A stretch of 64,000 bases of DNA from Streptacidiphilus melanogenes (GTDB lineage: Bacteria; Actinomycetota; Actinomycetes; Streptomycetales; Streptomycetaceae): NCBI RefSeq assembly GCF_000787835.1, contig NZ_BBPP01000005.1:214625-278624 (forward strand), given 5' to 3'. The notes below the pieces were generated by a model. The model made no database searches and was not told the origin of the DNA. It saw only the letters and a list, made by a program, of their open reading frames with translations. Shown piece by piece: positions 45,810 through 53,736 of the stretch. A program made the position numbers and the translations under genes. The stretch's first letter is position 1. The number at the start of each line of letters is the position of its first letter.

Positions 45810-46442
45810 GTGTTGACCCACCTGCTCGCAGCGGTGGACCCGATGAACGGGTCCTCCCTGCTGTCCGCGTTCGGCGCGCTCGCCGTGCTGGTCGTGACGT
45901 TCGCCGAATCGGGCTTGCTGATCGTCGGCTTCTTCCTGCCCGGGGACACGCTGCTCTTCCCGGCCGGCGTGCTGTGCGCGGCGCCGGCCGCGCACGGGGG
46001 CACGAACCTGGCGCTGTGGCAGGTGCTGGTCGGCGCGGCGGTGGGCACCTGCCTGGGCAGTCAGCTGGGCTTCCTCATCGGCCGCCGCGGCGGCGGGGCC
46101 ATGCTCGCCCGCTCGCGCAGCGCGCGCCTGAAATCCACGGTGGCCCACGGCGAGGAACTGCTGGCCAGGTACGGGCAGCGCAAGGCGATCTTCATCGGGC
46201 GCTTCATCCCGCTGGTCCGCACCGTCCTCGGCCCGGTCGCCGGCGTCCTGCAGGTCCCGACGCGGACGTTCACCGTGTGGCAGGTCGCGGGCGGCATCGT
46301 CTGGTCGCAGTCGCTGGTCCTGCTCGGCTACTGGCTCGGCGCGGCGATCCCCGGCGTGGACAACTACCTGCTGCCGCTGGTTGCCGTCGTGGTGGTGCTG
46401 TCGTTCCTGCCGGTGCTGCTCGAGCGGCGGAGAAAGTCCTAG
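45810..46442 (+). CDS. DedA-family membrane protein
   Basis: The 210-residue protein has five or six membrane segments. Family marks are FAESGLLIVGFFLPGDTLLF (about 30-49) and FIGRFIPLVRTVLGPVAGVL. DedA proteins flip undecaprenyl phosphate or other lipids. GTG 45810 lies 6 bases after TACGGT, so it may be leaderless. Confidence 0.92.
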   Translation: MLTHLLAAVDPMNGSSLLSAFGALAVLVVTFAESGLLIVGFFLPGDTLLFPAGVLCAAPAAHGGTNLALWQVLVGAAVGTCLGSQLGFLIGRRGGGAMLARSRSARLKSTVAHGEELLARYGQRKAIFIGRFIPLVRTVLGPVAGVLQVPTRTFTVWQVAGGIVWSQSLVLLGYWLGAAIPGVDNYLLPLVAVVVVLSFLPVLLERRRKS

Positions 46443-46482
46443 GGCCCAGCCCCCGGCCGGGTCAGGCAGCCGGCTCCGGCTC

Positions 46483-46851
46483 CTACAGGGCGGAGACCAG
46501 CGCCCAGCCCGCCGCCGCGGCGGCGAGGCCGGCCGCCAGGGAACCGAGCACGTTCAGCGCGGCGAAGCGCACCGCTCCGGAGTTGAGAAGCCGTACCGTC
46601 TCGTAGCCGAAGGTCGAGAACGTCGTCAGGCCGCCGCAGACACCCGTGCCGACGAACAGGGACACGTCGGTCGGCCAGCCCTGCCGGGCCACCCCTGCGG
46701 CGATCGTGCCCAGGACGAACGAGCCGACGACGTTGACCGTGAACGTGCCCCACGGGAAGAGGCTGTCGTGCCGCGACTGCACCGCGCGGTCGGTGAGATA
46801 GCGGAGCGGGGCGCCCAGCATGCCGCCCACGAAGACCAGCAGGACCGCCAT
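46483..46851 (-). CDS. crcB: Fluoride channel subunit CrcB/Fluc, copy 1
   Basis: The 122-residue protein has four membrane helices. It has GGMLGAPLRYLTDR, PWGTFTVNVVGSFVLG and CGGLTTFSTFGYE, the fluoride-pore signature. ATG 46851 overlaps the upstream stop (TGATG). Fluc channels export fluoride as dual-topology dimers; paired genes form heterodimers. Confidence 0.95.
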   Translation of the reverse strand: MAVLLVFVGGMLGAPLRYLTDRAVQSRHDSLFPWGTFTVNVVGSFVLGTIAAGVARQGWPTDVSLFVGTGVCGGLTTFSTFGYETVRLLNSGAVRFAALNVLGSLAAGLAAAAAGWALVSAL

Positions 46852-47180
46852 CAGGCCACGACCTCCACCCGGTCCAGGGTGATCAGGCCGTTGCCGTCAC
46901 CGAGCACCTCGCGCACCTCGGGGACGAACGCCCGGACGCGGGCCTCCTCGTCGACCACGACGACCGCGATCGGCAGGTCCTCGGCAAGGTCCAGCAGGCG
47001 TGTGGTGTGCACGCGGCCGTGGCGGCCGTAGCCCTCGATGCCGCGGAAGACGCCCGCCCCGGCGAGGCCGGCCGCGTGGGCGCGGTGGACGATCTCGGAG
47101 TAGACCGGACGGTGGTGCCACTTCCCGCTCTCACGCAGGTAGACGGTCATCCGCAACCGGAGATCGGATTCGGACGTCAT
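46851..47180 (-). CDS. DUF190 protein
   Basis: The 109-residue protein has a ferredoxin-like, PII-type fold: [20 protein letters not shown], then [20 protein letters not shown] and [11 protein letters not shown]. It lies between two crcB genes with start/stop overlaps on both sides, so it is translated with them. It is often linked to crcB and may regulate the channel, though this is not shown. Confidence 0.93.
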   Translation of the reverse strand: MTSESDLRLRMTVYLRESGKWHHRPVYSEIVHRAHAAGLAGAGVFRGIEGYGRHGRVHTTRLLDLAEDLPIAVVVVDEEARVRAFVPEVREVLGDGNGLITLDRVEVVA

Positions 47181-47665
47181 CAGCGCTGCCCTTCCGCACT
47201 CGGCACGGGTTCGGGTTCCGCGACCACCGCACCGCGACGACGACCGCGCGGCAGCGCGCGGGCCAGGGCCACGCCGCCGAAGACGGCGAGGATTCCGAGC
47301 ACGACGCTTGCCAGCAGGTACAGCCCGGCGGTGCCGAGGTGGCCGCCGTCGAGCAGCCCGCGGGACTCCACCATCGCCGTCGAGAAGGTCGTGAAACCGC
47401 CGCAGATGCCGACGCCGAGGAAGGGGCGGCGGTAGCGGGACGGCGGCCAGACCTCCAGGACCAGGTACATGAGGCCGCCCAGCACGGCGCAGCCGGTCAC
47501 GTTGGTGATCAGCGTCGCCCAGGGGAAGCCGCCGGCGGGCGTGGTGATGCCGCGGGCCAGGCCGTAGCGGGCGATGCTGCCGATCCCCCCGCCGACGGCG
47601 ATGACGGCGACGATGTCGAGGTCCCGCCGCGCGGTCTGCCAACCGCCCTGCCCGTCCCTGGTCAC
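47180..47665 (-). CDS. crcB: Fluoride channel subunit CrcB/Fluc, copy 2
   Basis: The 161-residue protein has a 15-residue basic head and a longer tail than copy 1. Its motifs are [31 protein letters not shown] and [16 protein letters not shown] 47665 lies 21 bases downstream of the LCP gene, in the same direction. I see no crcB-type fluoride riboswitch in that gap. Confidence 0.94.
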   Translation of the reverse strand: MTRDGQGGWQTARRDLDIVAVIAVGGGIGSIARYGLARGITTPAGGFPWATLITNVTGCAVLGGLMYLVLEVWPPSRYRRPFLGVGICGGFTTFSTAMVESRGLLDGGHLGTAGLYLLASVVLGILAVFGGVALARALPRGRRRGAVVAEPEPVPSAEGQR

Positions 47666-47686
47666 GTCACCAGCCTATCGGGCCCG

Positions 47687-49366
47687 TCAGGGCGCCGAGT
47701 TTGGGACCTTGGGGCTCAGAGCGTAGGCGCGGGTCGGGGTCATCCCGCCGTATCCCGGCAGGGAGACCGTGTCGAAGGTGCTGACCTGGGCGCAGCCGGA
47801 CTCGTTTGCGGTCTGGGCGTGCGAGTCGGTCAGCGCCGCCTTGGTGTTGGCCGGGGCCGGCACCGCGGTGCCGCCGGGGAAGGTGGTGCCGGAGGCCCAG
47901 TCGGAGCCGATCAGCAGCACGATCGAGCTGCTGACGCTGCTCTGCTTGACCGCCGCGGACTTGAGGCCGAGGTCCTTCGCGACCGCCTGGGCCTCCGCGG
48001 CCTTCCCGGCGGGGTAGCTGAGGGTGGTGGTCGCCGCCGAGGAGCCGCTGAGCGCGACGGTGTTCTGGCTGAAGCCGTCACCGATCAGCTTCTGGCTGAT
48101 CGCCCCGGCGCGGCCGGTGATGCCGGTGCCGTTCTCGACCTTCACCGCCACGTCGGCCTTGTTGACCGGGCTCGCGGTCGCGGAGGGGGACGCGGCGCCG
48201 CCCTTGCTCTTGCTCTTGATCTCGGTGAGCGACTGGTCGTTGGCTATCGAGTCGAAGAGCGACTGGGCGCCGGGGCCGGTGACCAGGCGGGCGTTGTTGG
48301 CCGGGTCGGGCAGCGTCTGCATGGTCAGGAAGGTGATGTTGTTCATCGAGATGCCGCTCAGCTCCTCGCCGAGCCCGGCGAGCTTGAAGACGCTGTTCAG
48401 GCCGGTGTCGACGGTCAGCGCCTGGGTGGCGGCCTGGGCCAGGCTGTACATCGCGGGGATGTCGGTGAGCGTCCCGGCGCTCTTCATCTTCTTCACCATG
48501 TCCGAGATGAACAGGTGCTGCGCGAAGGTGCGGCCGAGGTCGCCGCCGTCGCCGAAGCCGTGCCGGGTGCGGACGAACTCCAGGGCCGAGGTGCCCTTGA
48601 GGGTGTGGGTGCCGGCCGACAGCTTCAGGTGCGAGTACGGGTCGTAGACGTTCTTGTCGACGCAGACGTTGACGCCGCCCACCGCGTCCGACATGGCGAC
48701 CACGCCGCCGAAGTCGACCGTCATGAAGTGGTCGATGTGGATGCCGGTCAGCTGCTGGACCGCCGCGACGCTGCAGCCGGGGCCCCAGTTGAGCGCGGCG
48801 TTGATCATGTCGGTGTGCGGTGCCTGGCTGGGGTAGCCCTTGGCGGCGTCGCACTGCGGGATGGTGGTCTCCAGGTCGCGCGGGATGCTCATCACCGTCG
48901 CGTTGGAGCGGTCGGCGGAGACGTGCAGCACCATCTCGACGTCGGCGCGGGCGCCGGGGCTGCCGCAGTCGCCGCCGAGGTTGCAGTCCGCCGCGGTGTC
49001 GCGCGCGTCGGAGCCGATCAGAAGGATGTTGATCGGGCTGCGGCCGAAGGCGTCGACCTTCTCCTTGCTGTTGCAGGTGGAGCCCGAGCAGAGGTCGGAG
49101 GATGTGATGTTGCCGTCCAGCGAGTGCACGACGTAGTAGGTGCCGGCGGCGCCGATCACCGCCAGGGACAGGACGATGGCACCGGCGATCTTGAGGCCCT
49201 TGTGCTTGGTCCGGCCGGTTTTCTTGCGGCCGCGCCGTGCCGCCGCCCGCCCGCCGACGGCCGTGGAGCCGTGTGAGCCCGCCGCGCCGTCCTGGGACCC
49301 GGCACCGTCGGCTATGGAGGTGCCTGCCCGGCGTCGGCCCTGGCCTGCGGCGCGGTTTGCGGTCAC
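47687..49366 (-). CDS. LytR-CpsA-Psr (LCP) family protein with LytR_C domain
   Basis: The 559-residue protein has a cytoplasmic basic head (about 1-60), one membrane helix (IAGAIVLSLAVIGAAGTYYV), an LCP domain (PINILLIGSDARD; ARADVEMVLHVSADRSNATV; DLGRTFAQHLFISDM, with conserved Arg and Asp residues) and a C-terminal LytR_C domain (KVENGTGITGRAG). LCP enzymes attach wall glycopolymers to peptidoglycan. GTG 49366 is preferred to GTG 49372 because AGAGGA then lies 7 bases upstream. Confidence 0.93.
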   Translation of the reverse strand: MTANRAAGQGRRRAGTSIADGAGSQDGAAGSHGSTAVGGRAAARRGRKKTGRTKHKGLKIAGAIVLSLAVIGAAGTYYVVHSLDGNITSSDLCSGSTCNSKEKVDAFGRSPINILLIGSDARDTAADCNLGGDCGSPGARADVEMVLHVSADRSNATVMSIPRDLETTIPQCDAAKGYPSQAPHTDMINAALNWGPGCSVAAVQQLTGIHIDHFMTVDFGGVVAMSDAVGGVNVCVDKNVYDPYSHLKLSAGTHTLKGTSALEFVRTRHGFGDGGDLGRTFAQHLFISDMVKKMKSAGTLTDIPAMYSLAQAATQALTVDTGLNSVFKLAGLGEELSGISMNNITFLTMQTLPDPANNARLVTGPGAQSLFDSIANDQSLTEIKSKSKGGAASPSATASPVNKADVAVKVENGTGITGRAGAISQKLIGDGFSQNTVALSGSSAATTTLSYPAGKAAEAQAVAKDLGLKSAAVKQSSVSSSIVLLIGSDWASGTTFPGGTAVPAPANTKAALTDSHAQTANESGCAQVSTFDTVSLPGYGGMTPTRAYALSPKVPNSAP

Positions 49367-49732
49367 GGTCACATCCTCTGCGGCGAGCTTCGGTTCACCC
49401 TGAAGGGGCGGGCACTGTAGCAATCCCCGCTGGGCGATCCCTGGGAGGCTGGTTCGACTCCCGTTTCGATGGGTATAGGGGGCGACTCTGCCACAGCTCT
49501 GATCACAAATGGAACGGCGGGGGTCACATCCATACCTGATCACTGTGTGGCACCGGCCTCATACCGCCTCTGGCCTGTGTGAACACGTGCCGCACGTGTA
49601 CGTAGAGGTCCTGTGCACTTCCTCTGAGTGCATTGACGCCCCTGCTGAGACCCCACGAAGATGGGTGGTCGTTGTCACAAACCAGGTCACCTGGTCGTCG
49701 GACCGGCCGAGGCCCGAAGGGCGCTGCACACC
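49367..49732. promoter_or_regulatory. Control region LCP / opuC with two palindromes
   Basis: ACACGTG-CCG-CACGTGT (49583-49599) and ACCAGGT-C-ACCTGGT (49681-49695) are perfect. Between them is a promoter-like pair TTGACG (49633-49638) / GAAGAT (49657-49662), 18 bases apart, directed to the opuC genes. No gene is seen. Confidence 0.55.
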
Positions 49733-50842
49733 GTGATAGTGATCGACGCCGTGACCAAGCGGTATCCCGACGGGACCACCGCAGTCGACCGGCTCACACT
49801 GGAGATCCCCGACGGCTCGATCACGGTGCTGGTGGGCCCCTCCGGCTGTGGCAAGACCACCACCCTGCGCATGATCAACCGCATGGTCGAGCCCACCGAG
49901 GGCCGGATCCTGCTGAACGGCCAGGACGTCCGCGAGGCCCCGGTCAACGCGCTGCGCCGCTCCATGGGGTACGTCATCCAGCACGCCGGGCTCTTCCCGC
50001 ACCGGACCGTGATGGACAACATCGCCACCGTCCCGCGGCTGCTCGGCTGGGACAAGCACCGGGCGCGCGAGCGCGCCAGGGAGCTGATGGAGCGTGTCGG
50101 CCTGGACGCCTCCTTCGCCAAGCGCTACCCGTACCAGCTCTCCGGCGGGCAGCAGCAGCGTGTCGGCGTCGCCCGCGCCCTGGCCGCGGACCCGCCGGTG
50201 CTGCTGATGGACGAGCCCTTCTCCGCCGTCGACCCGATCGTGCGCAAGGGCCTCCAGGACGAGCTGCTGCGCATCCAGGCCGATCTGGGCAAGACCGTGG
50301 TGTTCGTCACCCACGACATCGACGAGGCCATCAAGCTCGGCGACATGGTCGCCGTGCTGCGCGAGGGCGGCCGCCTCGCCCAGTACGCGCCGCCCGCCCG
50401 GTTGCTCTCCGCGCCCGCCGACGAGTTCGTCGAGGACTTCCTCGGCGTCGACCGGGGCATCCGCCACCTCTCCTTCTTCGGCACGGAGGAGCTGGAGCTG
50501 ACCGCCGAACCGATCGTCACCGAGGACGCCACCGCCGAACAGGTCCGCGCCGCCACCCTCGCGGAGCTCCCCTATGTCCTGGTCACCGACGCCGAGGGCC
50601 GCCCGCGCGGCTGGTCCGACGCCCTGGACCGTGCCACCGGCACGGAGGGCGAACTGCTGCCCTACGGCCGCGCGTTCACCGTCGGCCGCGACTCGCTCCG
50701 GGCGGCGCTCGACTCCGCGGTGCTCTCGCCGACGGGCTGGGCGGTCGCCGTCGACGAGCAGGGCCGCGCCGTCGGGGTCGCCGCCCAGGAGGCCATCGCC
50801 GCCGCGATACGCAGCGCCCACACGGCGGGCGTGCTGCGGTGA
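49733..50842 (+). CDS. Osmoprotectant ABC transporter, ATP-binding protein (OpuCA type)
   Basis: The 369-residue protein has a nucleotide-binding domain with VGPSGCGKTTTL (Walker A), LSGGQQQRVGVARALA (signature) and PVLLMDEPFSAVDP (Walker B). A C-terminal region (about 250-369) is CBS-like and may sense ionic strength. It powers import of glycine betaine, choline or carnitine. GTG 49733 is given; GTG 49739 is close. Its stop overlaps the next start. Confidence 0.93.
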   Translation: MIVIDAVTKRYPDGTTAVDRLTLEIPDGSITVLVGPSGCGKTTTLRMINRMVEPTEGRILLNGQDVREAPVNALRRSMGYVIQHAGLFPHRTVMDNIATVPRLLGWDKHRARERARELMERVGLDASFAKRYPYQLSGGQQQRVGVARALAADPPVLLMDEPFSAVDPIVRKGLQDELLRIQADLGKTVVFVTHDIDEAIKLGDMVAVLREGGRLAQYAPPARLLSAPADEFVEDFLGVDRGIRHLSFFGTEELELTAEPIVTEDATAEQVRAATLAELPYVLVTDAEGRPRGWSDALDRATGTEGELLPYGRAFTVGRDSLRAALDSAVLSPTGWAVAVDEQGRAVGVAAQEAIAAAIRSAHTAGVLR

Positions 50843-51495
50843 GCGGTGGCGGGTTCTTCGAGGTTCCGAGCGATCTGCAGAACACCTGGTGGGGCCTGGT
50901 CGGCTGGCAGCTGCAGCTGACCCTCGTGCCAGTCCTGTGCGGGCTGGTGATCGCCCTGCCGATCGCCCTGCTCTGCCGCCGCTTCGGCTGGATCTACCCG
51001 CCGGTGCTGGGCGTCGCGACCGTCTTCTACGCGATCCCCTCGCTGGCCTTCTTCGTCTTCCTGATCGACTGGTTCAGCGAGAGCGACCTCACCGTCGAGA
51101 TCCCGCTGACCGTCTACACCCTGGTCGTGCTGGTGCCGGCCATCGTCGACGGCATGCGCTCGGTCTCCGCGGACACCCGAGCGGCGGCGGAGGCCATGGG
51201 CTTCGGCACGCTGCGCCGCTACTTCCAGGTGGAGCTGCCGATCGCGGTCCCCGCCGTCTTCGCGGGCCTGCGCGTCGCCACCGTCTCCAGCGTCAGCCTG
51301 GTCAGCGTCGGCATGCTGATCGGCAACGAGGGCGCGCTCGGCAACCTGCTCTCCGACGCCCTCAACTACCACCGCCCGCAGCTCGCCTGGGACGCGGTGA
51401 TCTCCATCGCCGTCATCGGGGTGCTGCTGGACGCCCTGCTCGTGCTGGCTCGCCGGCTGCTGACGCCCTGGGCGAGGAAGGCCACGGCCAAGTGA
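50839..51495 (+). CDS. Osmoprotectant ABC transporter permease 1 (OpuCB type)
   Basis: The 218-residue protein has five or six helices. The EAA-like loop is AAEAMGFGTLRRYFQVELPI. GTG 50839 overlaps the ATPase stop, and its TGA overlaps the second permease start (GTGA). Confidence 0.93.
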   Translation: MSGGGFFEVPSDLQNTWWGLVGWQLQLTLVPVLCGLVIALPIALLCRRFGWIYPPVLGVATVFYAIPSLAFFVFLIDWFSESDLTVEIPLTVYTLVVLVPAIVDGMRSVSADTRAAAEAMGFGTLRRYFQVELPIAVPAVFAGLRVATVSSVSLVSVGMLIGNEGALGNLLSDALNYHRPQLAWDAVISIAVIGVLLDALLVLARRLLTPWARKATAK

Positions 51496-52160
51496 ACATC
51501 TTCGGCTACGCCCAGCAGTTCTTCGACGCCCCCGGCCAGTGGTCCGGCGCGGACGGCATCCCCACGCGCCTGCTGGAACACGTCCAGTACAGCGCCCTCG
51601 CGCTGCTGATCGCCCTGGTGATCGCGCTGCCCGTCGGCCTGGTCACCGGTCACACCGGCCGCAGCGGCAACGCGCTGGCCGTGCTGGCGACGGCCGCCCG
51701 CGCGCTGCCGTCCTTCGGCCTGCTGGTCCTGCTCACCATCCTGATGGGCCTGGGCCTGACCCCCGTGATGGTCCCGCTCGTCGCCCTCGCGGTCCCGCCG
51801 ATCCTGGTCACCACCTACGAGGCGATGCGCGGCGTCGACCCGTCACTGGTCGACGCGGCACGCGGCATCGGCCTGCCGTGGTGGCGCGTCCTCGGGCAGG
51901 TCGAGCTGCCGGTGGCGCTGCCGCTGATCCTGAGCGGGATCCGCTCGGGCGCCATCCAGATCGTCTCCACCGCGACGATCGCCGCCTACGTCTCCTTCGG
52001 CGGCCTCGGCCGCTACATCGTCGACGGACTCAGTCAGGTGAACTACGCGAAGGTCGTCGGCGGCGCGGTCCTGGTCGCGGCGCTGGCGCTGGCCACGCTC
52101 GGGTTCTTCTGGCTGCTGGGCAGGGTCCTGGTGTCGCCCGGGGTGCGCCGCAGCCGGTAG
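51492..52160 (+). CDS. Osmoprotectant ABC transporter permease 2 (OpuCD type)
   Basis: The 222-residue protein is a homologue of permease 1. It has VDAARGIGLPWWRVLGQVEL and ISFGGLGRYIVDG-like ends (SFGGLGRYIVDGLSQ). The binding protein that normally follows is 4.3 kb away at 56465, beyond the conservon. Confidence 0.93.
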   Translation: MNIFGYAQQFFDAPGQWSGADGIPTRLLEHVQYSALALLIALVIALPVGLVTGHTGRSGNALAVLATAARALPSFGLLVLLTILMGLGLTPVMVPLVALAVPPILVTTYEAMRGVDPSLVDAARGIGLPWWRVLGQVELPVALPLILSGIRSGAIQIVSTATIAAYVSFGGLGRYIVDGLSQVNYAKVVGGAVLVAALALATLGFFWLLGRVLVSPGVRRSR

Positions 52161-52185
52161 CCCGTGGACCCCCGGCGCCCCGCGG

Positions 52186-52782
52186 CTACTCCTCCTCGGC
52201 GCGCTGGAGAGCCAGTTCGAGCACCACCAGCAGCGCGTCCCGGACGCTGCCGCGCTCCCGTGCGTCGAAGAGCACCAGCGGGACGGAGTCGGGGATGTCG
52301 AGGGCCCAGCGGACCTCGTCGAGGTCGTGGTCGAGGTTGCCGTCGAAGACGTTGATGCCGACGGCGAAGGGCAGTCCCTTGTTCTCGAAGTAGTCGACCG
52401 CCGCGAAGCAGTCGTCCAGCCGCCGGGTGTCCACGATCACCAGACCGCCGAGCGCCCCGGCGACCAGGTCGTCCCACATGAACCCGAAGCGGTCCTGGCC
52501 GGGCGTGCCGAACAGGTACAGCTTCAGGGTCGGGTCCAGCGTGATCACGCCGAAGTCCATCGCCACCGTGGTGGTGGTCTTGTGCGGAGTGTGCGTCAGG
52601 TCGTCGACGCCCGCCGCGACCTCCGTGATGGAGGCCTCTGTGGTCAGCGGGTCGATCTCGGAGATGGAGGCGACGGTCGTGGTCTTGCCCACGCCGAAGC
52701 CGCCCGCGATGACCATCTTGACCGGCAGCGGCGGGCGGCCCGCACCGGACGCGGAGGGGTTAGGCAGGGCGGTTGTTGTCAC
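52186..52782 (-). CDS. cvnD: Conservon GTP-binding protein CvnD
   Basis: The 198-residue Ras-like GTPase is of the MglA-related conservon type. The P-loop is VIAGGFGVGKTTTVASISEI (about 23-42), with FGTPGQDRF as switch II and VGINVFDG in place of NKxD. The start is GTG 52782, with a 23-base overlap with cvnC. The stop is 26 bases from the convergent permease stop. Confidence 0.95.
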   Translation of the reverse strand: MTTTALPNPSASGAGRPPLPVKMVIAGGFGVGKTTTVASISEIDPLTTEASITEVAAGVDDLTHTPHKTTTTVAMDFGVITLDPTLKLYLFGTPGQDRFGFMWDDLVAGALGGLVIVDTRRLDDCFAAVDYFENKGLPFAVGINVFDGNLDHDLDEVRWALDIPDSVPLVLFDARERGSVRDALLVVLELALQRAEEE

Positions 52783-53299
52783 GCGTGAGACCTCGCGAGT
52801 CGGGGACGGCGCGGAGCCCGTCGATCACCCGTCGCAGGACGGAGAGGTCGTGGGCGGCGTCGGCCTGGGGAGCGTGGACGGTCAGGTGTCCGGCGGAGCG
52901 CAGGTCGCCGGCGAGGACCCGCACCACGTTCAGGTGCAGGTGCAGCCGGGCCGCGAGCTCCGCGAGCGACAGCGGTTCGCGGCAGGCCGCGACGATGTCG
53001 TGCTGTTCGAAGGTGAGGGCCGGCAGGGCGTTGAGTCCCGCCGTCGTGGTGATGACCTGGGTCTCCAGCGGGAGCCTGTCCGCGTCGGTCACCCGTCCCG
53101 CGGTGACCAGGAACGGCCGGACGGAGAGGCTGCGCCGGACCGGCTCGCCCGCGGGCCCCGGTGCGGGGCCGGACGCGGAGGCGGACCGGGAGGAGGGCCC
53201 CGGTGCGGGGGTGTCCTCCTCCGGCGGGTCGACGTAGGGCCGGAGCGCGCGGACGACCGCCTTGCCGCGTCTTCCGGAGGCGTCGTCGGAGCCGCTCAC
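52760..53299 (-). CDS. cvnC: Conservon protein CvnC (DUF742)
   Basis: The 179-residue protein has a Pro/Ala-rich head and a DUF742 winged-helix part (about 60-165: VRPFLVTAGRVTDADRLPLE; EPLSLAELAARLHLHLNVVR). It probably links CvnA/B to the GTPase. Confidence 0.93.
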   Translation of the reverse strand: MSGSDDASGRRGKAVVRALRPYVDPPEEDTPAPGPSSRSASASGPAPGPAGEPVRRSLSVRPFLVTAGRVTDADRLPLETQVITTTAGLNALPALTFEQHDIVAACREPLSLAELAARLHLHLNVVRVLAGDLRSAGHLTVHAPQADAAHDLSVLRRVIDGLRAVPDSRGLTRDNNRPA

Positions 53300-53736
53300 G
53301 CGCCGACGCCGTTCTTCAGCTCCATGATCAGCTGCGGGCTCAGCGCGGCGCCCGCGCGGTTGGCGAAGAGCGTCATCTCGTAGGCGATGTTGCCCAGCTT
53401 GGCCTCCTTGGAGGCCACCACGCCGAGCACGCAGCCGTTGCCGATCGAGGAGACCAGCAGGTGGCCGCCCTCCAGGTCGATGATGACCTTGTTGAGCCCG
53501 CCCAGGCCGTAGTTGCCGGAGGCGCCCGCCGCCAGGCTGGTGATGCCGGAGACGATCGCCGCCAGCCGCTCGGAGTCGGCGTGGTCGCGCAGCCGGGAGA
53601 CGGCGATGAGCAGGCCGTCGGAGGAGACGGCGATGGCGTCGACGACGCCGGCGGTCTCCCCGGCGAAGCGGCCCAGCAGCCAGGTGAAGTCCGCCGCTGC
53701 GCCTTGCAGGTCCTGCACGGTGGGATCGGTCGTCAC
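53296..53736 (-). CDS. cvnB: Conservon roadblock/LC7 protein CvnB
   Basis: The 146-residue protein has a roadblock domain: DFTWLLGRFAGETAGVVDAI and YGLGGLNKVIIDLEGGHLLV. In the MglB family such proteins act as GAPs for the GTPase. It overlaps both neighbours by four bases. Confidence 0.95.
   Translation of the reverse strand: MTTDPTVQDLQGAAADFTWLLGRFAGETAGVVDAIAVSSDGLLIAVSRLRDHADSERLAAIVSGITSLAAGASGNYGLGGLNKVIIDLEGGHLLVSSIGNGCVLGVVASKEAKLGNIAYEMTLFANRAGAALSPQLIMELKNGVGA

Noticed and set aside
47666..47686. Fluoride riboswitch for crcB
   Set aside because: The gap is only 21 bases, too short for the known fluoride riboswitch.
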